64,000 nt of DNA from Lasiosphaeris hirsuta (Eukaryota > Ascomycota > Sordariomycetes > Sordariales > Lasiosphaeriaceae): contig JAUKUA010000003.1 of NCBI GenBank assembly GCA_030549175.1, positions 372,001 through 436,000 of the forward strand. Direction: 5' to 3'. The notes beneath the pieces were generated by a model. The model saw only the letters and a list, made by a program, of their open reading frames with translations. It did not search any database and was not told the origin of the DNA. The first letter of the stretch is position 1; each line of letters starts with the position of its first letter. Made by a program: the position numbers and the translations under genes. Positions 55,854 through 64,000 of this stretch are shown in pieces.

Positions 55854-56896
55854 CCACTTGTCTCGCCCAACGGGTTCGATGAATCATGTGAATAATGGAT
55901 CATGATGCGTGTCCTCCGGGGGGGGGGGGGCCACCACAGCTATTGCTTGACCTATTGGAGACAACGTCACGGATCACATTCCCCTGGATTTTTCTGTCTG
56001 TGCAACCTACTGCTGTGTCGTTGTACATGGGAAACCCAAAAGTTATCACCCTGTCAATAAAACGCCCAATCCTGCCCACATTTCAACTAAATCAAGTAAT
56101 TGGCTGCTGCTTGCAAGTGGCGGCACAGACCCTGCGATCCAGATAGCTCTGCGATCCAGATAGCTCAGCGAGCCAGCCAGCTGCCCCACGAGTTACCGCT
56201 TCTTCTCGAAACCACTATCAGCCCTCTCAGGTGTTTTTTTGTTTTGTTTTTTTTTTTTTTTTGCATTCGTCAAGTCAATCATAGGTTCTGTCAATCTCGA
56301 TAGTGGATACTATGGGCCGTAGGATGACTCAACTAAGTGGTGTCGTTTTATTAACCTACCTATGAAACTGTTGGCGTCTAAACCTTCGTCAGCAAAAGTT
56401 TCAGAGGGCATTCAGCCCGCTACGCTTAGTGATGTATAATCCAGCCTTTGTTCATCATCGCCAGACTCCAGAGCCGTAAAGACGAGGAACAGCATGGCTC
56501 TAAATCTTCTTGTTGACCCATGATAGCCTGTTTAGTAGAAAATTCTTGATCTGGTCATTAAATACCAGTTGCCTTTCAATGCTAGGTAAGTCTCTCAGGG
56601 CTGCCAACCTTGTGCATGTGCGTCATCAGGATTATGGTTGTGGAGTGGAACTCTATAGCATGGGGCGTAATGAATGGTAAACGCCTCGTGAATTTTCGGG
56701 ATTTCCGTTTCTTCAACATTTTCCTGCACCGGCATTACACTTTTCAAAGATACCTGCTTGGCCAGTGGCTCCTCCTGATAATCGTTTTAGTGTTCCAATA
56801 CCGTACCCCCAATAAAAACCCCTATGCGTAGACATAAAAGGGGTTCACCACCGGCCCTTGAAAGCGTTACCTAGTCTTGTTATTAACTAAATCAGA
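55854..56896. other. Intergenic, no supported gene
   Basis: Contains short GATCCAGATAGCTC repeats at about 56135-56166 and a T-run at 56235-56262. No gene seen. Confidence 0.5.
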
Positions 56897-58432
56897 ATGG
56901 ACAAAAGAAAACAAAAAGAAAGTAGTGAAGCAACGCCATCCGGCGTTGATCCGGTCTCGTTAACTTTTGGGGGATGGCCACACCTTCCGACCGAGCTGAG
57001 ACTGCTTGTCCTTGATCACGTTGCTAACACATCTCATGATCAGCATGGCTCGCCTAAAACCTGGCGTTACGCCTCCGTTTGCGAGGAGTGGCAGGAGTTT
57101 TTCGAAAGGCGGAACTTTCGGCGGTTCATCCTCGAGACGAGAGAGGATATTGAAAATTTCAAATACTACATCCCCTACTACCGGCGGAGGCGCCACCTCA
57201 GACATATCTAGTTACGTGTTATTCTTCCCGTCCATCGTCCCGACCACGCTCGTACTCCAGAGAGCCAACTGACGAGAGACCGGAACAACAAAACTCTCAC
57301 CCGTCTGGTCCAAGACTTTCTAACCGCTGTCGGTAAGGCCGGGAGGGACTCTGACTGTGAGGGATTCGTTCTTGAGCTGAGCGTCCACTCCCCGTCTGAA
57401 TCTGTGCACTACTTCCAAGAGATTGATACGACCAAGAAAATCTACCCACATGTGGAAGACGAGGAATACAGTCTGGCCGAATACGGTGCTGCAGGAGGAC
57501 GTCTTGGCCCGGAGCCAACACGGCATCTCGTTCGAGGAATGACCCCATCACCGAATTTGGGCGACAAGTCACGAGCAGCATCAGCCAGCTCCAATTCGAC
57601 AAGCCTTCAGCAATCGGCCTTCCCCCCGTTTTTGGGGTAAGGGGATTGCTGATAAGGCGCCAAACCCTCCGTCGCATCGAATTCCCGGCGCTGACGGGCA
57701 TCATGGCGAGCTTGCGTGGGCTAGAGAAGGTCACTATCGAGCGCTGTCGCGACGTGATCCCCCAGCCGTGGCTCATCCCAAGCCAGTTTCAAGAAATTTT
57801 ACTGTGTCTGAGGGCAGCAGACTCCCTTGACAGCCTTTCCCTGTTCGAAGACCACAACCAGCTTCTGCACGGGGGACCGACCACCGGGAGGACCACCTTT
57901 ATGCCCATCCCGTCATCGGCGGTGCAGGAGTATCAGCCAGATTGGCCCCGTTTGGAGACTCTCGCCATTACTTCCGAGGCCATGCGCCCTGCTGCCATGC
58001 CGGACCGTACCGACAAGTTGCTAGTCGCTGCGGCCCATGCTGCGCTGCGGATGCCCGAGCTCCAGACCATGGAGATTTGGAACGGCGGCAAAGACTTTGC
58101 ATGCATCTTCCGCTACCGCCGCGGCGGCGAAGACGGGGGACCAAAGCGACCAACCATCACGCTGAGCGTCAGCTGGCAATACCGATTGCGGGAGGACGCC
58201 ATCAAAGCCTGGAATGAGGTTGCTGTCAGTCATCTCGAGCTCCTCTCGCCCTGTGACATTATAGTCGCACACGAACCGCTACGGCTTGAGAGGGATGAAC
58301 CCCCCAGGCATTATCAAGACCCAAGCCTCAGTCATGGGCCGTCTCCAGCTGCGCAGCCTGGTGGTGCATCCGGTATCGCTCACCCAGCTCCAGTGGGAGG
58401 CCAAGAACGGTGCATGGGCTCCTCTCCCCTAA
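56897..58432 (+). pseudogene. F-box-like leucine-repeat-type protein pseudogene
   Basis: The reading frame begins MDKRKQKESSEA at 56897, then the F-box-like LPTELRLLVLDHVANTSHDQ and WRYASVCEEWQEFFERRNFR. Typical downstream segments follow: NKTLTRLVQDFLTAVGKAGR, FVLELSVHSPSESVHYFQEI, EYSLAEYGAAGGRLG, LLIRRQTLRRIEFPALTGIM, LEKVTIERCRD, ALRMPELQTMEIWNGGKDFA and LRSLVVHPVSLTQLQWE. Lesions: TAG at 57209-57211 where the family has Trp (RHIWLR), a one-base loss near 57537 and a further one-base change at the six-C run 58300-58305; the last frame then ends at the TAA 58430-58432. Intact relatives would adapt substrates to an SCF ubiquitin ligase. The three lesions together argue for a true pseudogene rather than sequencing error, though the two indels could be errors. 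Confidence 0.75.
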
Positions 58433-58461
58433 AGTTGGCGCGGGTCATTTGCCTTGGTTAA

Positions 58462-60416
58462 CATCTCCAGTTCTAGGTGACCGAACTGGGACTAGATAGA
58501 GGAGGTGATGGTGATTGTGGTACTGACTAATGGAGATGATGTGGTGATTGCGGTCCTGACGAACGAAGAAGGTGTGGTGATTGTGGTACTGACAAACGGA
58601 GGTGTGGTGATTGTTGATTGTTGCACTGAAAAACGGAGAAGAACGGAAGGACATGGCCGTCTAATTGCTTCCGGCGAGCCACAGGGTGAGCGATATGGCC
58701 GTACGACAGCTTTGGACACGAGACAATGAGATCCGAGGGGGGGGGGGGGGGGGGGCGGTGGTGGCTGTGCCCGAGGGTGGGGCGGCATTCGGCAGACCAA
58801 GTCTACAAATATAAAAACTATCCAGAGATGTTGCTTAGTTGTTTTGGGTCTTAGGGGGGGGGGGGGGGCGTAACGAGTCGATCACAATGTCTTTAAGAAA
58901 TATGGGCTAGGGTTTGGGTACGAGAGAATGGTGTTCCGTTTCGCAGCTTGCGAAGTCTGGCTCAAATTGAACCACTCGTTTGCGGCGGTCGGTAGCGGCG
59001 GGGGTCACCAGAAGACGTAGATACTATTCCCTGGGATTTCTCGTTGTATGCTGAGGTATTCGTCGCCGGAAGGATCACCAAGGGTGAGGTGGGGGGGGGG
59101 GGGTGCGAGAATTGGGTTAGAAGTCGTGTGCATACACTCCAATCCGGTAACAATAACTCTCCGCAATGGAACTTTCCGTGGCCGGGACGCTGCCAGCGTG
59201 CGGCACGTTCGGGAACTCGAACAAGATGAAGCACAAGTCTGAGCTGTAGTTTGGTCATAGAAGTCCATCGAATACTGCTGTCGTCCCGGTGGAAACGCGG
59301 AGGAATTGCCTCGCTGAGATGTGTGATACCGAGAGCTTGGACACTTATCGAACAGAGATTGCTCGCACGGATAGCGCAAGAAGGGGTTGGAGGCTTGGAG
59401 CTTTCCACTCTATGGCACCCGGATCCTGCGATCCGGTATTCCTGGTCTGGCTACCAAAATCCCTTGGTGTGCGGGGAGGGATTCAGCTGCAGCATGGGTA
59501 CAGGGTACATGCCTCCGGCCTAGCCAAGAGCAGAAGGTCAGGGATTCACGTGGGATTCTCAGGGTGTTCGGCGGACTTTCAACCTCTCGGCCGATTATGA
59601 CCTGTCCTGGAGACCGGACGGCATTTTCAGCTCGCGCGGACCCCTCGGTGTGGTGGCGGTCACTAACAGTTGCGCTATCCCATTCGACTCCATACCCCAA
59701 TGTTTGAGGCGTCTGCACAAGGAACCATATTCAGACTAAGCAGTGCTGCATGACTCGCGTCGGGTTTCTGTGTTTCCAGCTTTGATGAATCCCGACATCC
59801 TTTTTCTGTAATTTTTTTTTTTCGGGCCTCTCGCACTCGCTTCGATGGTGGTTCGGGGCACCTCCTGGGCCCCAACGTGATGGTTCCATTGATGCCACGG
59901 TAATCAGCGCCATGAGGTGAGCGGCCGTGTCTTGGCACTGCCAAAGATCCCGGTGGCCTGTCTGGCCCCCATCAGCCCACCACATGCAAGTGTGCCGAAG
60001 CATTCTTGCTTCCCGTCCCTGCGGGTGCCGATACACACTGTACGGTATGCCGCTGACAGGAAAAGCAGGAGGGATTGCCCCTTGAGCGAGGCCTGAAAAA
60101 AAAGAAACTCGTTTCTCGAGGGCCTTCCATCCAAAAAGCAGAGGGCAAATTGTTGTGAATACACGACATCGCCGGTGAGCAGACAGATGGCGGCGATTGG
60201 CCGAGGCTGGCCGGTCTCAAACGCCATCCCTTGGCGACTTTGGAATGTCAGTCATTCGACGCGCTCTGGGCCTGCGATGACTTTACGACGTAGTAGGTAG
60301 ATATATCCTCGTCCGGTCCCCAAGTGTCTCCCACTCTCCTCGGCCTTGCCCAATGGCCGAATTGCCACAGGATTCGCTGTCTGGCGCTTTTCGGCAAGAT
60401 TTCAAATTCTTTCGCA
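58462..60416. other. Long intergenic, no supported gene
   Basis: After the F-box pseudogene: minisatellite (58501-58640), long G-runs at 58738-58755, 58853-58867 and 59091-59103, and promoter of the Pth11-like gene. Open frames on both strands have no domain. Confidence 0.5.
58501..58640. repeat. Minisatellite, about four units of 30-39 bp
   Basis: The phrase TGTGGTGATTGTGGTACTGA with variants (GCGGTCCTGA, GTTGATTGTTGCACTGA) followed by A/CGAACGGAG-type ends occurs four times head to tail. Confidence 0.8.
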
Positions 60417-61846
60417 ATGTCTTCGACCACGGATGCTGCCACCGACCCGAAAAATGGCGAGTCCCTGTCTGACATAATCGTCGTGTGCGCAGTCGTCATG
60501 ACGACTCTCGCGTCGTTTACCGTCGGGCTGCGGTTCTACGTCCGGGGGAAGCTTCTTCGCGCGATCAGAAAGGAGGACTGGTTCATCCTTGTCGCCCTGG
60601 TAAGCCTGCGGAAGTTTTAGTGCCTCTCTACCAGCGGGGTTGAGATGGCGACAACGCTAAAACGAGGGAACTAGATGTCGTCAATCATCAGCAGTGGGTT
60701 TGTGATAAAGGGTAGGAAGCATCCGCTTCCCCGCAATTTTCGTTTGGATAGGCTAACACGGGCGGGCTGGTAGAAAGTCGAGTTGGATTCGGTCGCCACA
60801 TGGCGACGGTGTCGGCAGAGGAAATGATAAGCTATACCCATGCACGTCCCGCCGTCCCTGGCCCCTGGTTGAAGGCATTCCCAGAAGCATGGCTGACAGA
60901 CGACCATGATCAGGCCAGCTACTTCATGACCTTGTTTTACAACCTCAGTCTCTTCCTGACCAAGATTTCCATTCTGATCATGTTCCTGCGCGTCTTGACC
61001 CATGAGTACATCCGCAAGGCGACTTATGCGACGCTGGGCCTCGTCGTGGTGTACAATGTGTGGGCGTTTGGCATGTACTTTACCATGTGCATCCCCATCC
61101 AGAGGATGTGGGACAGGTCGATACCGGGGTACTGCCACCCGCTGGACGTTTGGTGGGCGCTGACGTACCTGCACATCGTGACCGACTTCATGATTTTCTG
61201 CCTCCCGATTCCGGTCGTGGCCACCATGACGATCCCGATGCGGCAAAAGGCTAGTCTCTTGCTCGTCTTCTGCGTGGGCTTCTTGTAAGTCCATTGGGGC
61301 TGCCCTTGTTGCTTCGTGGGAGGCTAATCGGTGCAACGCAGCGTCTGTTTGATTTCGGTTTTGCGCACTATCTGGCTGAACCAGCTGCTGTACATGTCGG
61401 ATGTGACATGGGAGCTGGTGTCGATTGGGAACTGGTCGGTGGTCGAGGTCAACACGGCGATTGTGTGCGCCTGTGTCATGACGCTGAAGCCGCTGCTGCG
61501 GAAGCTGTTTGGACCCCTGGCGCAGCGCCTCTTTCCTAATCAGCACGAGCACTTGGGCGAGGGGCAGGATGAGCGGCCGAGGACAATCGGATCCATGCCG
61601 ATGAACGCGATGCAGATCCAGGGTCGGAATCGGAATGGGGGGTTGGATACGCTCGGCAATTCGCTGACGTCGTGGGCGGATGGGACGACGCTGGGCAATG
61701 CCAGTTCCAGTCGAGAAGAGGTCATCCCGGGGGCAAGAGCCAGCAAGAGAAGCAGTCAGGTCGAAGTCGCAGCTGTGGAGCACAGCGCAGATGCCGACGC
61801 CGACATGGAGCTTGGACTACCACCAAGAGCGCATGTCAAGAACTGA
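60417..61846 (+). CDS. Pth11-like / fungal rhodopsin-domain membrane receptor
   Basis: Four exons: 60417-60599, 60675-60711, 60774-61284, 61342-61846; introns of 75, 62 and 57 nt. The 37-nt exon 2 is supported because it alone restores VIKESRVGFGRHMATVSAEE. 411 residues. Start MSSTTDAATDPKNG at 60417. Seven membrane helices: IIVVCAVVMTTLASFTVGLR, ILVALMSSIISSGFVI, YFMTLFYNLSLFLTKISILI, YATLGLVVVYNVWAFGMYFT, LHIVTDFMIFCLPIPVVATM, ASLLLVFCVGFFVCLISVLR and VVEVNTAIVCACVMTLKPLL. The CIPIQRMWDRSIPGYC loop is the family signature. The cytosolic tail (about 120 residues) is Ser/Arg-rich with possible phosphosites. Such proteins sense surface or host cues in plant-associated fungi; no CFEM domain is present. 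Ligand unknown. Confidence 0.87.
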
Positions 61847-62747
61847 CACCAGATGACTTCAGCTGGCTCGGGTAATATTTTTAGGACGGACATTATTGAT
61901 TCCCAAACTCGCTCCGGTACGGATATGTGGGGACGCCCAATTCAATTTGAACCCCGTTTTTTAGATGCCAGAAAGGCACAAGCCTACAAGGTACGTTATG
62001 CACCACAAAGTTGCGAAACCCATGCGTATACTCTAGACATCTGCCTCCCCTTGTTAGGCAAGGTTACATCGCCAATACCGACCAGCAGCGATGCGCTTTT
62101 CACGCTTAAGACCCCGGCCCGTCCCGCACCCCAGAATGCTGCGAAAAGCTCCGGAATCCCGAAATACCATGAACGCAGGCCCCGCAGACGCCATGCGCTG
62201 ATCCCGGGCAGGTGTGCCCATGTTGGAAAGGCACAAAGGCACCCATCCGTAAGCAGGCAGTCGATAGTCGCCCTCGATCACGCAGAATCTGGAAGCTCGT
62301 GCAGAACGCTGCTGCACAAGGCTGCTGCGGCGGAAATTCGCCATGCACCGCACGGTTGGCGCTCCCGCATCCGGCTTCCAGCTCCAGCTGGGTGTCGCGC
62401 TGGTGTCGTGGCCTGGGGTACACCTTCCCAGTCAACCCTCCCAGGCACCCACGGCACCCACGGCGCCCCAATACCGCGTTACATCTGTGCTACGCCAATT
62501 TCGAGCGAAGCGTGACCGCTATCACGTCCGAGGGCGCTGATGACCCTGGCGAGACCCCCCTTCTTCCATCACGGCGAAGCAATATTACAACCCCGCTTTA
62601 CCACACTCCTCTCCTGACCAGCTTGTTGGCCAGGTCGTCGTGCAACTCGAACAAGATGGTGGACGAGGTTAAAATCCGAGCGTCCAGCTCTGTCTCCTCC
62701 CGAGCCTCTGCTTCGAGCCTCACAGTCCTCACGCACAACCGCCAAGA
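61847..62747. other. Intergenic, no supported gene
   Basis: Promoter region of the GMC oxidoreductase. A long open frame at 61853-62515 lacks a domain and a plausible start and is not called. Confidence 0.5.
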
Positions 62748-64000
62748 ATGCACATCCTCCAGCTGGGCGGCATCCTAGCCTCGCTCGCCACTCTGGCCGG
62801 CGCTGTCCCGCCCGCCGCGCTCAAGCGACAGGTCTCGCAGCTCCGTAGCAACTATGATTTTGTCATTGTTGGTGGAGGCACCAGCGGCCTGACCGTGGCC
62901 GACCGTCTCTCGGCCGCCTTCCCTGCCAGTGAGCTGACTGATACATCGTCCCCTAGCATGACTGCTGACTGACCCCGGCAAGAAACGGTCCTTGTGATTG
63001 AATACGGCGAGATCGAGTTCGCCCCTGGAGTCTTTGACCCCCCGACCCTCTGGATCACTGCGGCCCCTGACCAGGCCAGCAGCTGGACTTTCCAGTCGCT
63101 GCCCAACCCGGAGATGAACAACAAAACCGCTTTTGTCCTAGCTGGCCAAGTAGTGGGCGGGAGCAGCGCCGTCAACGGCATGTTCTTCGACCGTGGATCG
63201 CGCTTCGACTACGACTCGTGGACTGAGGCTGCTGGCCCTGACTCCAGCGGGATCAGGTGGAACTGGCAGGGCATATTCCCTTTCTTCAAGAAGGTATGAA
63301 ATGCTTCGGATTCTGATGTCTCGGGCCTAATAACAGGTTGAGTAGAGCGTAACCTTCACCAAGCCAACCGCGGCTGTTGCCCAGAAGTACGGCTACACCT
63401 GGGACGTGAGCGCGTACGGCGGCTCCACGCCCATCTATGCCAGCTTCGGGCCCTTCCAGTGGGCTGACCAGCAGCTTCTGAGGAAAACCTGGGACGAGTT
63501 GGGCATCAAAAGTCGCAAGGAGTGTGCCGGCGGCGACAAAGAGGGCGTCTGCTGGGTGCCAAGCTCACAGCACCCTGTTACGGCGCGGCGTTCGCACGCC
63601 GGGCTCGGCCACTACGCCGACGCGACCAGGCCCAACTACGATCTCCTTGTGAAGCATCAGGTTGTCAGGGTCGTGTACCCCCAGGGGCTTTCTTTGGGCC
63701 CACCGCGCGTCGAGGTCCGATCTCTTGCCGACAATCAGTTGTTCAACGTGACAGCAAAGGCTGAGGTTGTCATTTCGGCTGGCGCTCTTCACACGCCAAC
63801 TGTTTTGCAGAGAAGCGGCATTGGGTCTGCATCCGTCCTCGGTGCTGCAGGAATTCCCGTGGTCCTTGATCTCCCTGGTGTTGGCGCAAACCTTCACGAC
63901 CATTCCGGTGCCCCAGTCACCTGGGAATGTAGGCATTCTCATTCAGCCAGCCATAGGGGCTTGCGCAGGCCGCTTTACTGACATCGGGGTCCAGATACCA
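62748..64000 (+). CDS. Secreted GMC oxidoreductase (AA3 type), partial
   Basis: Runs off the right edge. Exons 62748-62928, 62983-63293, 63346-63928 and 63995 onward; introns 62929-62982 (54 nt), 63294-63345 (52 nt) and 63929-63994 (66 nt, ending in TCCAG). Signal peptide MHILQLGGILASLATLAGAV. FAD-binding YDFVIVGGGTSGLTVADRL, then VLVIEYGEIE, GMC signature 1 GGSSAVNGMFFDRGSRFDYD and signature 2 GALHTPTVLQRSGIGSASVL, followed by LDLPGVGANLHDH. About 365 residues are visible; the family is about 600, and the catalytic His/Asn pair lies outside the window. Likely oxidises an alcohol or sugar outside the cell and makes H2O2 (glucose-methanol-choline superfamily); the substrate cannot be told from this part. 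Confidence 0.88.

Noticed and set aside
61853..62515. 220-codon open frame between the receptor and the GMC gene
   Set aside because: Translation is basic and Ser/Pro/His-rich like promoter DNA; no domain or splice logic.

Overview
The window is nuclear DNA of a filamentous ascomycete (Pezizomycotina, most likely a sordariomycete). Evidence: genes carry short 47-126 nt GT-AG introns with CTAAC/CTGAC-like branch sites; the families are typical of moulds (HET, Pth11-like/fungal rhodopsin-domain, DUF3632, Mtc1, GT2 polysaccharide synthase, CYP, GMC oxidoreductase, RNase T1); and a central block looks like repeat-induced point mutation (RIP), with many TpA, in-frame TAG/TAA/TGA and decayed transposons. 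No prokaryotic features, CRISPR or rRNA were seen, and no tRNA was recognised. Species cannot be named from this sequence.

Left arm (1-20.2 kb): a partial seven-helix/RGS-type membrane protein runs off the left end (minus). Then come a GT2 polysaccharide synthase with a coiled-coil tail, a carboxylesterase pseudogene, a truncated rhodopsin-domain remnant, a secreted RNase T1-family guanyl ribonuclease, a DUF3632 protein, an FAD monooxygenase, a three-exon single-pass membrane protein and a small two-exon unknown. Two copies of a TIR-bearing MITE sit between these genes (12.7 and 18.2 kb).

Centre (about 20.4-37.2 kb): a decayed, TpA-rich compartment. It holds the wreck of an RNase H-domain protein, a small uncharacterised fungal protein and, divergent from it, a very large TPR-like/CHAT-protease gene whose catalytic Cys codon is now Tyr. 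Next are a pogo/Fot1 transposase with a C-terminal zinc knuckle, AT-rich repeats, a tandemly duplicated unknown gene pair and a deleted HET-domain gene. The most interesting hypothesis is that the small protein plus the CHAT gene were a fungal protease/effector cell-death module, possibly gasdermin-type, inactivated by RIP-like mutation and lying near both a dead and an intact HET gene.

Right arm (38-64 kb): ordinary gene-rich DNA. It has a hypothetical protein, Mtc1-like protein, a 1,418-residue disordered nuclear-type protein, an intact HET protein convergent with a cytochrome P450, a LaeA-type methyltransferase with a GC-AG intron, an F-box-like pseudogene, a Pth11-like receptor and a secreted GMC oxidoreductase running off the right end. 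P450, methyltransferase and GMC oxidoreductase are accessory-metabolism families, but no backbone synthase (PKS, NRPS, terpene cyclase) is visible, so no biosynthetic cluster is claimed.
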